DNA of 40,878 nt, taken from NCBI GenBank assembly GCA_027315135.1, contig DAHUYR010000003.1:1-40878 (forward strand), in the 5' to 3' direction. Origin of the DNA: Microcaldota archaeon (GTDB taxonomy: Archaea > Micrarchaeota > Micrarchaeia > Micrarchaeales > CABMGC01). The translations under genes were made by a program, and so were the position numbers. How positions within the stretch are numbered: position 1 is the first letter of the stretch; every line of letters starts with the position of its first letter. Positions 1-9,782 of the stretch are shown here, piece after piece. Under the pieces are notes generated by a model. That model did no database searches, was not told the DNA's origin, and saw only the letters and a list, made by a program, of their open reading frames with translations.

Positions 1-1
1 A

Positions 2-3000
2 ACCTATGAGCCCTAGCTGGGAAGTACACATGCCTGTTCCGTTTGCAAATATCGGTTCGCACCATTGAGAGTTGCCCCCTGAATTTATAGAGCATGAATC
101 AGATATCTTGTTCTTTCCGTCTGTGCCATATATATTGCAGTTGTATACATTAGGCTGAAGGAGACTGTTTGGAGGGGCGATGCATGATCCAGACGATCCT
201 GTAGATGCGTGGTATGTAGGCAGGTTTGCATTGGTATTTAGCGTTGTTCCTCCATATAGCCAACCAGGTATTGCAAGCTGGCAGTCGCTTGGCACATTTG
301 CTCCAAAGCCGAAGGCGCATAACTGAACGTTTGCAGGATCAGAATATGGACTGTAATCCTTGAATCCTAGGTTTGCATCGTAGTATAGATAGACTATTCC
401 ACCGCTCATTGGAACCTTCTGCGTACCGAAGACAGGAGTATAATTTAGGTTCCCGCTTATAGTAAGAGCTGTCTGGTTTGAATTGCTCCCACTGACCGAT
501 GGTGTAACAGTGACGCCGAGCTGCGTTGCGTTTGCAATGTCAGCGTCTATAGGAAGGTAGATATTGTTGTTGAACCTGTCATTGAACACGAAGACTATTC
601 TGTGGTAACCGTACGGGTCGCCAAGAAGCCCGGGTGTGCCGATACCGTTTCCTGTAAAGTTAAGGAAGGTGTCATTTGCATATATCATGTCTTGATAGAA
701 ATTGAACAGTGTTACTGCGTTGGGGAAGGTCTGCGCATGCGCATACGTAAAGGTATTTGGAACTGTCTTCCCTGAAACTGAAAGAGCAGTTGACAGTGCC
801 GAAAGCAGTGACGTCTGTGTCATGCATACTGCTCCAACACATGGAAGTAGTGAAGTGCCGCCTACGCTTACTGGACTTGTTACAGGATGTATTGACTCGT
901 AATATGGATAACCAAGAATGGAACTAGGATTGCCGACTCCTTGTCTGTTATTTTCTATAGCATATGCTATGGTACGTATGGCATTTGCGGTAAACTGCGT
1001 GTTTGTCTGGTATCCTACCGAGTAGTTTGCATATACTGTACCAAATATCCTGTTCGTGAACAGGTTAAACAGCAGATCTTTCGGTACTATGGTTGCGTTG
1101 AGCATCTGCTGATAGAACGTATCGTTGAATATGTATTTAGCATACGAAGGACCGCCTTCTATAGGCGCTGAAAGCGAAGGCGAGGTATAGGTTTTGCTGA
1201 CTCCTGTTGAGAAGAGCGTGGTGAGAGTATCCCACGTCCTGCTTATATCAAATGGCGGAGGCGTTTGCGGTTTTGTAAAGCACCAGTAGACAGTCGCAGT
1301 AGGAAGCAGCTTGAAGGTTTGTTGCTGTATCTGCTGCTCTGTCTGGAAGGTCTCTTCATAAGGCACCACAGAGTATCCTGAAAGCAAACTAGTTAGCTTT
1401 GTTTGCTCCGCGGATGCAACCTGTCCAGGAGTTACGTTGTTTTTAGTGTTGCCGACAGTCTCAGCTGAATTTATGAATGTAGAATTTCCAAACAGTGCGT
1501 TGTACGCGTTCTCTGTTGTGCTGTAGTTTGTTGTAGGCGAGTTTGTTATGCTGTTTGCTCCGGAGAATGTCGAATAGAGATATTCACTGTATGTAAGTGT
1601 CTTGAGCGAGCCTATGTTTTCGGTGTAGCTGAACGGACTTGAAAGCAGAAGTATAGGGCTTTCGAAAGAGTTTACGTTGTTGTCCTTTATGCAAAGGTTA
1701 GGATTGCTTGCTCCGGAAGGAAGCGATAGTGCGCTGTTGCCATTTGCGTCCATGTAGCATACCGATTGCGCAAGTATCGGAGGCCCTTTTAGGCTCAGGA
1801 ATTGCGTGTAATTCTCAAGGTTGAATCTGGTAAACAGCATTTCAGCATATTGGTTCGCAGTACTGCCTGAACCTGCATTTATATTTTGCGGGGACGGGAA
1901 GAGTATTCCTATAGTGTTGTTGAAGCTTACTGAAAATCCTATTCCTGACAATGGCAGGAATGCGCAACCGTATGTGCCACTTGTCAACAGTACTAATATG
2001 CTTGAACTGCAGTCAAGGCCGCTGAGCGCTGGGCCGACGGGCCAGTAGTTGCTGCTCTTTGAATATGAACTTGGAGGCGCTGTACAAGGATTGGACCATG
2101 AGTCCAGTCCGCACAGGTTTACCACTCCTGACGATGTACCGTCAGATAGGCTGCCTGATATCATCCATCCGAACGGAGGATATGCTCCTGGACTTTGGTA
2201 TCCAGTATAACGCTGATAGTTTGCATTCCCGTTAGTGGTTCCGGTCTGGAACCATATATCATTGTACTTTGTCGGATTTATCGGCACATCCTGACCAGTA
2301 GAGTTTATCACCCTTAGCATGAGCGTGTCGAAATTGGCAGTGCTTGTTGAGGTCCAGCACCATTTTTTAATCAATATGTTTATGTGGAAATTGCAGGTTG
2401 TTCCAAGCCCACCGTACCAGTTGTCAAGCACGTATAAGTAGCCGTTCACTTCCTGTATCGCCACTGGATGGTGGTATGAGGCTTCATCAAGCTGAGTTAT
2501 GCCTGCGTTCTTGAATTTGTTAATTATAGTTGCAACTCCGTTGTTGTTTGTCGCGTTAAGACCGTAGAAACCGCCATTTGCTATAAAATCAGTTATGTTT
2601 ACAGATGGAGTTGGATTTGTAGCAGTAGTTCCTGACACTGTAGATAGTTGGTTAAGCGTGCCTTGATAAGTTATTCCAAGAGGAGCAACGTCAGAGGAAT
2701 ACACCAAATTATATGTACTCAGATACTTCAGCGTCTCTCCAGAGTAGACATATATCTTGCTGCTTTGCTGGCTTGTCACAAAGATCAGTTTACCATCTGG
2801 AGATGCTGCTATTTCTGTAGGTTGTAATGGATTGCCTGAATTATCTTGTGGTGCCTGGCTGCCGCAGTTGCTGTTCGTGCCAGTATTGCAGCTGCTGCTC
2901 GGTATAGTAAGCATTTGTCCAGTAACTGTGTATTTCCCCGCAGCATCATTTATCTTTATTACCCATGGTGATATTGTTCCTGATATTGACATTGTGCCAC

Positions 3001-5680
3001 TGATAAAAATGTCACCGACTGCGTCTGCAGATATGTTCATAGGAGTGAAGGATGTTGATGATATTTGCTGTGGGTTTATGCAGAAGTTCCCATAACGCCC
3101 ATTATAATTGTTTATTGTGCATGACTGTGCCTGCACTGATCCTGAATGCAAGTATGCGTTGTACTGTGCAGATGTCTGGCATACGTAGGTCCCGATATTG
3201 TTAACATAGCATACTTTGGTGTTTGCATTACCATTTACAGATGCAGATACAAGAGACTGTGATATTGGTATCTGGTTTATCACATAGGTGTTTGCGCTCT
3301 GTATTTTTATCAGGCTAGTCCAGTAATTCGCCCAATCTGAAGTCCATACATCTTGGCATGTAACTGATCCGGCACATACGCTTGATGCTGGCTGTGTAGA
3401 AGAAAATGCTGCTGTGTCTTTTGTAGTTAATGTATTTTCTATGTTTGGTATTGCGCCTGGAGGAAGCACGGAATTGTTATAGTAGCCCTGGCTCATCACG
3501 CGCATTACATATATGCTATTTGTCGCGCCAGCATAGCTGGTTATTGGCTGTGCAGGTGTCTGTGATGTTACAGTTATTCCCTGCGCCCATGAGACAAATG
3601 CAGACGCAGCAGCCGAATCACTGCCCTTTGCAGATATTTCATCGCTTATAGTGCCTGATATTGTAGATGATGAAAGGAGAGCGCTTGATGAGATAGCCTG
3701 TATGAGGGGGAACTCAGCAAGCTCCGATGAAACCTGTGCGTTTGTAGTATAATAGCTCATCGGCTCATTGTTCATCAGCCCATACATTATTGCGTTATAC
3801 GTTGACAATGTTACGCCGTTACCAGATACTGTCTGTTTGAACGCAGCTGCAGTTGCCGTGGCACCTTGGCTAGGTGAAGAATATTCTGGAGTGCCATCTG
3901 ATGCAGTACATGGAGATGTAGGCATCTGTATATTTACATTAAGCCCTTGACTCGATCCGCTGGCCTGGATAGGAGTTATGCCAAGCGGATTATTGTAGAT
4001 AAAATCTGCACCGTTGCTATATGATTGTGCTACTGCCGCAAGGAAGGCCTCGTTATTAGTCGTGGCGGGAACACCAAGATTTGACAGTGTTGATTGTATG
4101 AAGTTATTCAGGTTGCTTGTTGAGGAAGGCTGCGTTATCGTGCATACGCCTGTAGAAGCTGCTGTTGAAGATTTGTATTGAGCAGGATTTATCGTGTTTG
4201 CAAGCACGAATACATAATCATTCGGAATTGTAGCTATTGAAAGGGGATCCTTTAGCGAGATCATCGCGTTGGCAGTACCTGAGCCTGCAGTTGCAAGCTG
4301 CTGCTGCGTTGCGCCGTAGCCATACATGTTCGGTTGCCCTATGGCAGGATAAGCTATAGGCTCGCTCTGCATAGTATTCACAATCATGTTTGGCATTGCA
4401 TATGGAATAAGAATGGTTTTACTATTTACGCTGCTGCCGAACTGCCTGTCAAAGAAACACCCTATAGAACCGAAGAGTCCCGTATTGCCTGAATTGCAGT
4501 TTTGCTGATATGTATTTGTATTGTACGAGGCAAAGAATAACTGAGGTGTGCTTATATTTATAGGAATCTCACTAGTAGTAGGGTTGTTGTAGTTGTAAGG
4601 GCTGTATGCAGCATATGACAATTGATCAAGTGTATATAAGTTGTTTCCGAGAGATGGATTCTGCACCTCAAAATTATATAGTATGTAGGGTAGGAAGTTT
4701 GTGTTGAATGTTGCATTTGTTCCAGGATTATTGCCATTTGGAGAGGAAGTTTGATAGACATAAGGAATCTCAGCGTTCTGGATGCTCTGTAGTGTTGTCG
4801 ATATAGTGTATTTGTATGTATATATGCATGCTACTGGATATATCTCAAACGGAGGCGTATACCCTATCCCAGGAGCGACATATGGCAGGTATCCTGCTGG
4901 TACGCTTAGACCGAAGAAGCTTGGTATAGGCAATCCTGCTAGGACAGAGGTTGTTTTTGTTACAGCAGGAGCGCCTGCAAAGTTGGCATATTCTGCGAAC
5001 CATGACCACAAACCGTGCTGAGACTGTGGAGACACTCCTGAGAATATGTTGGAATTTGAATTGTATGCGGTTGATATCGCCCCGGATTCAAGCTGTGGAG
5101 AATATGCAACGTCCTTGAGAACCATGTAGGCAGTATTCTCTGCAGACACATTTGAATAGCCATGTGCAAGATCAAACAGTGAAAATGAATAGTGCTGTGT
5201 GTATACAAGATCGGACAGTAGGAAAACTGATTTTACACCTGCCGAAGCTATTTGACAGCCATCTCCTGCTATGAACGGCTCTGCACCTGTTACAAAATAT
5301 ATATTATCAGTAGGATTTACTGGAGGAGATTTTGGGCATGTTTCCATATACGCTGCATTCTTCTGATTATATGAAACCACTTGCGCAGCTGGAGAGACAT
5401 ACGGATTTCCAGCATATGGCAATGGCACATGGGTGTTGGCACCTACTCCAGCAGTTATTGGGTTGTAGAGAGTGGCAAAAGGGCAAGTGTAAGTTACTGT
5501 AACCTGTGCCCCAGTACTTGTAGGAGTTATGTGCGCGTTTGGGATTCCTAATGAACTGCAAAACTGCACAGCTGCCTGACCAGTAAGACTTGAAATACTG
5601 GCAGCATATGTGGCATGCGCAATTAACGAATATGTAGAAAATAGAAGAATTACAAGGAAGAACAATTTCCCCTTAAACAT
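2..5680 (-). CDS. Giant exported/surface protein, C-terminus outside the window (at least 1893 aa); N-terminal signal peptide and a beta-propeller-like segment
   Basis: Reading the minus strand from ATG at 5680 gives MFKGKLFFLVILLFSTYSLIAHATYA..., a signal-peptide-like start. Frame sampled at about 4.8, 2.8, 0.9 and 0.03 kb is open and protein-like. The segment TEIAASPDGKLIFVTSQQSSKIYVYSGETLKYLS resembles a YncE/NHL-type beta-propeller blade. Absent from the ORF track because it runs off the edge. Confidence 0.85.
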   Translation of the reverse strand, partial: MFKGKLFFLVILLFSTYSLIAHATYAASISSLTGQAAVQFCSSLGIPNAHITPTSTGAQVTVTYTCPFATLYNPITAGVGANTHVPLPYAGNPYVSPAAQVVSYNQKNAAYMETCPKSPPVNPTDNIYFVTGAEPFIAGDGCQIASAGVKSVFLLSDLVYTQHYSFSLFDLAHGYSNVSAENTAYMVLKDVAYSPQLESGAISTAYNSNSNIFSGVSPQSQHGLWSWFAEYANFAGAPAVTKTTSVLAGLPIPSFFGLSVPAGYLPYVAPGIGYTPPFEIYPVACIYTYKYTISTTLQSIQNAEIPYVYQTSSPNGNNPGTNATFNTNFLPYILYNFEVQNPSLGNNLYTLDQLSYAAYSPYNYNNPTTSEIPINISTPQLFFASYNTNTYQQNCNSGNTGLFGSIGCFFDRQFGSSVNSKTILIPYAMPNMIVNTMQSEPIAYPAIGQPNMYGYGATQQQLATAGSGTANAMISLKDPLSIATIPNDYVFVLANTINPAQYKSSTAASTGVCTITQPSSTSNLNNFIQSTLSNLGVPATTNNEAFLAAVAQSYSNGADFIYNNPLGITPIQASGSSQGLNVNIQMPTSPCTASDGTPEYSSPSQGATATAAAFKQTVSGNGVTLSTYNAIMYGLMNNEPMSYYTTNAQVSSELAEFPLIQAISSSALLSSSTISGTISDEISAKGSDSAAASAFVSWAQGITVTSQTPAQPITSYAGATNSIYVMRVMSQGYYNNSVLPPGAIPNIENTLTTKDTAAFSSTQPASSVCAGSVTCQDVWTSDWANYWTSLIKIQSANTYVINQIPISQSLVSASVNGNANTKVCYVNNIGTYVCQTSAQYNAYLHSGSVQAQSCTINNYNGRYGNFCINPQQISSTSFTPMNISADAVGDIFISGTMSISGTISPWVIKINDAAGKYTVTGQMLTIPSSSCNTGTNSNCGSQAPQDNSGNPLQPTEIAASPDGKLIFVTSQQSSKIYVYSGETLKYLSTYNLVYSSDVAPLGITYQGTLNQLSTVSGTTATNPTPSVNITDFIANGGFYGLNATNNNGVATIINKFKNAGITQLDEASYHHPVAIQEVNGYLYVLDNWYGGLGTTCNFHINILIKKWCWTSTSTANFDTLMLRVINSTGQDVPINPTKYNDIWFQTGTTNGNANYQRYTGYQSPGAYPPFGWMISGSLSDGTSSGVVNLCGLDSWSNPCTAPPSSYSKSSNYWPVGPALSGLDCSSSILVLLTSGTYGCAFLPLSGIGFSVSFNNTIGILFPSPQNINAGSGSTANQYAEMLFTRFNLENYTQFLSLKGPPILAQSVCYMDANGNSALSLPSGASNPNLCIKDNNVNSFESPILLLSSPFSYTENIGSLKTLTYSEYLYSTFSGANSITNSPTTNYSTTENAYNALFGNSTFINSAETVGNTKNNVTPGQVASAEQTKLTSLLSGYSVVPYEETFQTEQQIQQQTFKLLPTATVYWCFTKPQTPPPFDISRTWDTLTTLFSTGVSKTYTSPSLSAPIEGGPSYAKYIFNDTFYQQMLNATIVPKDLLFNLFTNRIFGTVYANYSVGYQTNTQFTANAIRTIAYAIENNRQGVGNPSSILGYPYYESIHPVTSPVSVGGTSLLPCVGAVCMTQTSLLSALSTALSVSGKTVPNTFTYAHAQTFPNAVTLFNFYQDMIYANDTFLNFTGNGIGTPGLLGDPYGYHRIVFVFNDRFNNNIYLPIDADIANATQLGVTVTPSVSGSNSNQTALTISGNLNYTPVFGTQKVPMSGGIVYLYYDANLGFKDYSPYSDPANVQLCAFGFGANVPSDCQLAIPGWLYGGTTLNTNANLPTYHASTGSSGSCIAPPNSLLQPNVYNCNIYGTDGKNKISDSCSINSGGNSQWCEPIFANGTGMCTSQLGLIG

Positions 5681-5863
5681 TTTATCAACGCAACCTCATT
5701 ATTAGACGCTGGAGAGATTTATAATAATAGTGTTCTACTGCTGGCATGTGTACTATCTGCTGTTTCTTTCCAGCAAGCCATCTCATTGGTTGCCTAAACA
5801 GAGACCGCAGGCATACGTCCTATTTAAAAGGATGTTTTCTTTCTATTATACAATGTTGATAAA

Positions 5864-6265
5864 ATGGCAAGAAGTGCGAAAAGTGCAAGAAGTGCACCAG
5901 GCATATCTGGATCTGGAAATACAGCAGCACATGCCCTGCAATTCATAGGTAGTCTGATCTTCCTTGGGTTGATCTTTTGGGGAGGAGTAGGTACGCAGTA
6001 CAGCGTTCCATCGTGGAATGCACTTGGCGGTGGCCTTTGGCTCCCGGTATTCTTTTCTCTTGGAGTAATAGCAGCCATAGCTCTCTTCTTTGTTAGCGTA
6101 GCGAACCTAGCTGCACCTGGAGGAGCGTATAGGTATGGAGGAACTCAGCTTGCAGCTGTTGCAGGAATATGTCTTATAGCTCTGACATTCGGCTCATCAG
6201 GCTATTTCTGGGCTGCAATAGTTGGATTCGTGATAGCCATAATAGGCAGCATCTTCACGAGATAA
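5864..6265 (+). CDS. Small membrane protein, about 4 predicted TM segments, unknown function
   Basis: 133-aa ORF with four hydrophobic stretches, followed by a T-rich tract; convergent with aglB. Confidence 0.7.
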   Translation: MARSAKSARSAPGISGSGNTAAHALQFIGSLIFLGLIFWGGVGTQYSVPSWNALGGGLWLPVFFSLGVIAAIALFFVSVANLAAPGGAYRYGGTQLAAVAGICLIALTFGSSGYFWAAIVGFVIAIIGSIFTR

Positions 6266-6276
6266 AAGCAGGATTT

Positions 6277-6313
6277 GCTTTATTTTATTTTTCTTTTTCT
6301 CTTTTTCTTTTAC
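6277..6313 (+). terminator. T-rich tract, probable archaeal transcription terminator
   Basis: Long run of T stretches (tttattttatttttctttttctctttttctttt) just after the stop at 6265. Confidence 0.55.
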
Positions 6314-6325
6314 TTCGTCTTTTTG

Positions 6326-9103
6326 TTAGTGTGAAGCAGTGCTGTTTGTTGTTTTGCCTGTAGATGCATTCAGCGTGTTTGTAGTTATTATGCTGTTTGT
6401 TGTTTTGCTTGCCACGCTGTTTGTTGTTGCAACCGAAGTAGTGCTATTGACTGAATTATGAGTTATTGGTATATTGGTTGTGGTGTTGCTCGCCGAACTT
6501 GTCGTATTGTATAGTATCTTAAAGATCTTCGTATCAGGGTTTGCATATACCAATTGCAATGATGCATTCTTGCTGTCCCATGGACATGATGAACTTGAGC
6601 ATAAGAACAGGAACTTTGCAAGGTTTGTGTCTGCAAGGTAGCTGCTCAGTATGTATGCGCCAGTTATGTTTACCGGATAGCCCTGCCTTGGCACAGTCGA
6701 ATACATCATTACCAGTATGTTGCCGCTTGTCCTGTTATAGTAGGTAGGGTTTACTGCGCTGAAGTTTGCATTGTTTTGATTATAAAAGACCACTGTGGAG
6801 AATGGAGAGATAGCCTGTTGGCCTGTACTCAATGTGTTGTATAGCACATATGCCTTCAGTGCAGATAAAGAATTATTCCTTGGTATATATACGCTGACGT
6901 GTATTCCTTGCGGGTTTGTCAATTGGATAAGCTCTGTAGTGGAATTGAAATTCTCTCCGAACTGGTCAAGAAGCACAGATCCATATAATGAGGAATTAAG
7001 CGTAAGGTTTGATTCGGTGTATATCCCCTGTGTTTCTACCATCCAGGTGTATCTTGCAATAAGGTAATTAGGCTTCCCATTTATGCTGCTTGAGAGGAAC
7101 TGCGGATCTGAACTTGAATTGAAGAGCCATGCTGCAAACGGATCCGCCTTGCTTCCGTTCTGCGAACCTACGCTGTCCGTCACGCTTGTCCTGTTTGCCC
7201 AACCCTCAACTACGCTCCCATCTGGCCATAGTGTTAGGGCAACGCTGTTTGCAGGGGAGTTGTTCTTGAACCACGTCATTGCATTAAGGAACTGTGGATT
7301 TACGTTGTCTGCCTGAGAGAGGCTGTTGGCATATACGCCGTCAGCAGCCATAAGCACAGTTATGAATGCTATTATCAGTATCCCTTCCATTATTAGCGTC
7401 ATGTATAGCATGTGCTTGTCGTGCTTTTCATGCTTGTCATGCTTCGTGTGTCCTTCATGATTCGAGGTTGATGCAAAGTAGATTGCAATAGGATATGCTA
7501 TGCCAAGTATGCAGAACAGCGCCACCGTCTCGTAGTAGCCGAATGTACTGAAGAACGGATACATTGCAACAGATGAGATTATTGACAGTATAAATGCAAC
7601 TATCAGCATTATTTCTATTGTTATCGCAGTGTACTTGAGCTGTGCCTTCGATGCGCCTTTTGTGAAAGACAGGAACCAGTATATAGTATATGCGCTGAAG
7701 ATCGCAAGCGGAATTGATACCAGCGAGTTGAATCTTATTGCATGCACCTGCAGATATGCCGTAACTGCGAAATATGCCATAAGTATGATCATTCCTGGAT
7801 TTATCCCAAACACTGCCTTTGCTTTTCCTTTCATGAAGCCTCCGGAATCAAAGACCTGCATGAATAGGTAGGGCAGCATGAGCAGCATCATTGCTATCCA
7901 TATGCGCGCATCAGATGCAGCTGTCAGTCCAGCTCCGATGTACATTACAATAGACATGGGATTTAGGAATAGAGTATTACCAAAGCTTGCGTAAAGGAAT
8001 GCTTGCGTCGGCGGTTGCAGCTCTTGTATTGTTGCTGCAAAGTTGGAGGTTATTATGAAGCCGTTTCCGATGAATATTTCATATATGAACTGGTTATCAA
8101 CAAGGTATATTATTGCAAATGCGGCAACGATCACGATTAGCGTGATTGCAGCCCTGGAGATTGGGAGAGTCATTAGCGAGTGGAATTTATTTGCATTCTC
8201 TGTAAGATATTTAGCCAAAAGCCATGCTATAATCATAAGCGCTAATAAAGAGATGGTGTTTAGTCCCGTAAAGGTCTGGCGTACAAATACGCCAATAAAC
8301 ACATACAGGTTTACAATTACGTACCATAATACAAATGCAGCTACAAGATACTTGGAGTTTTCAAGTAGGTCCTTCTTCTGGAATATGAAAGCTGCAGATA
8401 TTGTAATAATGATCATTACCATGTACACTGCTGTTGCAAAAGGAGCGCCGTTCCAGACATAGTTACACAGGCTTAGAAATACTGCTGAAAGAATAGCATA
8501 TGCCACCTTCTTCTTGTCGAACTGCATGCTTGATATTTTATGCTGGTGCTTTTCCTCTGCTGGTTCCTTGAGGATCATTGCTGCGAATACAAGTGCCAGA
8601 ATCAGGAATATGGTGACAAAACCATCTCCTCTGTATATAAGTGCGCTTGTCCTTGCAGCATCTCCCATGCTAAGTGCAACGAAAAGCATTGATAGTATGC
8701 CGAATAGCTTGTCCTTTGTTATCATTCTTGAAAGCAGGTATGCTCCTAACACATCAAATATGCCAAAGAGTACAGGAACTAACCTCATCACATCATAATA
8801 ACTTATTCCGAAGAATTGCAGCAGTAGATATGGTAAAAGGGTTACCCAGTAAAGCCCTTCTGGTTCTAGTACAGTAGTTGGGGCTGGATATCCAGATATG
8901 TGTAAAATATGAGGAACTATGAAGTTATTGTTTACTGCTGCTCTTATTACAGAGAAATGATAGAAGCCGTCAGGCTCATAGAAGCCTGCATAGCTGAGCA
9001 TTGTCGTCCTGTATATTACAGTAATATATATGATTACCGCAGTTGCAACAAGGAGGAGTAGAAACTGCCCCCTCTTAGATTCTAGAAACTCTTTAACATC
9101 CAT
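6326..9103 (-). CDS. aglB: Oligosaccharyltransferase, AglB/STT3 family
   Basis: 925 aa, many TM helices; EPDGFYHF resembles the first-loop acidic motif, and LWPDGSVVEGWANRTSVTDSVG sits where WWDYG...NRT..D is expected; S/T/N-rich C-terminal tail. Confidence 0.85.
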   Translation of the reverse strand: MDVKEFLESKRGQFLLLLVATAVIIYITVIYRTTMLSYAGFYEPDGFYHFSVIRAAVNNNFIVPHILHISGYPAPTTVLEPEGLYWVTLLPYLLLQFFGISYYDVMRLVPVLFGIFDVLGAYLLSRMITKDKLFGILSMLFVALSMGDAARTSALIYRGDGFVTIFLILALVFAAMILKEPAEEKHQHKISSMQFDKKKVAYAILSAVFLSLCNYVWNGAPFATAVYMVMIIITISAAFIFQKKDLLENSKYLVAAFVLWYVIVNLYVFIGVFVRQTFTGLNTISLLALMIIAWLLAKYLTENANKFHSLMTLPISRAAITLIVIVAAFAIIYLVDNQFIYEIFIGNGFIITSNFAATIQELQPPTQAFLYASFGNTLFLNPMSIVMYIGAGLTAASDARIWIAMMLLMLPYLFMQVFDSGGFMKGKAKAVFGINPGMIILMAYFAVTAYLQVHAIRFNSLVSIPLAIFSAYTIYWFLSFTKGASKAQLKYTAITIEIMLIVAFILSIISSVAMYPFFSTFGYYETVALFCILGIAYPIAIYFASTSNHEGHTKHDKHEKHDKHMLYMTLIMEGILIIAFITVLMAADGVYANSLSQADNVNPQFLNAMTWFKNNSPANSVALTLWPDGSVVEGWANRTSVTDSVGSQNGSKADPFAAWLFNSSSDPQFLSSSINGKPNYLIARYTWMVETQGIYTESNLTLNSSLYGSVLLDQFGENFNSTTELIQLTNPQGIHVSVYIPRNNSLSALKAYVLYNTLSTGQQAISPFSTVVFYNQNNANFSAVNPTYYNRTSGNILVMMYSTVPRQGYPVNITGAYILSSYLADTNLAKFLFLCSSSSCPWDSKNASLQLVYANPDTKIFKILYNTTSSASNTTTNIPITHNSVNSTTSVATTNSVASKTTNSIITTNTLNASTGKTTNSTASH

Positions 9104-9172
9104 ATATTACTCCTTTATGCTATGTACTTTGAAAAGTAATGTAATATTACACAAAAATATGCTGTGCAAGCA

Positions 9173-9781
9173 TTAAATAAGTTTATGCGCGCTTGGTATC
9201 TGAGTTTTATTTGCTTCGGGCTTCCTTGCAAAGACAAGATAGGCAGTATGCCACAGCCCTTTTGTTGAAGGGCGCATGCCTTCCTTCCTTACAAGCATGT
9301 CCCTTACTATTACCTCTACAGTATGCACATCGGAAAATTTCAATTTGTCAAGCTTTGCAGCATATCTCTGAACCTGCTCCATATGCGGGAGATAACCCAC
9401 TACCGTTCCTCCTTCTGCAAGAGCCTTCTTTGCATTCGAGAGAGCCTTCTCTGAAGAGGGCAGGTCAAGCACGATTAAGTTAAGGTCTCGCTCATGTATC
9501 TTCTTGAAGACGTCTTCATTCCTGAACTCTATGTTTTCAAGCCCAAGCGTGCTTGCATTCCTCTCAGCTATCGCTATGAACTCCTTTCTTATATCATAGC
9601 TGTATACCTTGCTGCAGACTCTTGCAAGCGAGACTGCAAGCCAGCCGCTGCCCGTACCTGCATCCATGCATACGCTGTTCTTGCTTATCCCCGAGTATGC
9701 CATTATTATGCCGATGTCTTTAGGAAGCATCACCTGCGGTCCGCGCCTCAGTTTCCTGTATATTTTTGGATAAATGAACAT
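9173..9781 (-). CDS. trmI: tRNA (adenine-N1)-methyltransferase, TrmI family
   Basis: SAM-binding motif MDAGTGSGWLAVSLA, LIVLDLPS, and TrmI-like N-terminus RRGPQVMLPKDIGIIMAYSGI. Confidence 0.75.
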   Translation of the reverse strand: MFIYPKIYRKLRRGPQVMLPKDIGIIMAYSGISKNSVCMDAGTGSGWLAVSLARVCSKVYSYDIRKEFIAIAERNASTLGLENIEFRNEDVFKKIHERDLNLIVLDLPSSEKALSNAKKALAEGGTVVGYLPHMEQVQRYAAKLDKLKFSDVHTVEVIVRDMLVRKEGMRPSTKGLWHTAYLVFARKPEANKTQIPSAHKLI

Positions 9782-9782
9782 G

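Noticed and set aside
702-5561. ORF-track entries on both strands in the first 5.7 kb
   Set aside because: All are short frames overlapping the single long minus-strand frame that runs off the window; they lack recognisable domains.
7420-7450. Tandem repeat of tgcttgtcatg
   Set aside because: Explained by the His/Lys/Asp-rich coding loop of AglB rather than a DNA repeat element.
6541-8877. Plus-strand ORFs opposite aglB
   Set aside because: Shadow ORFs antisense to a clear membrane enzyme.
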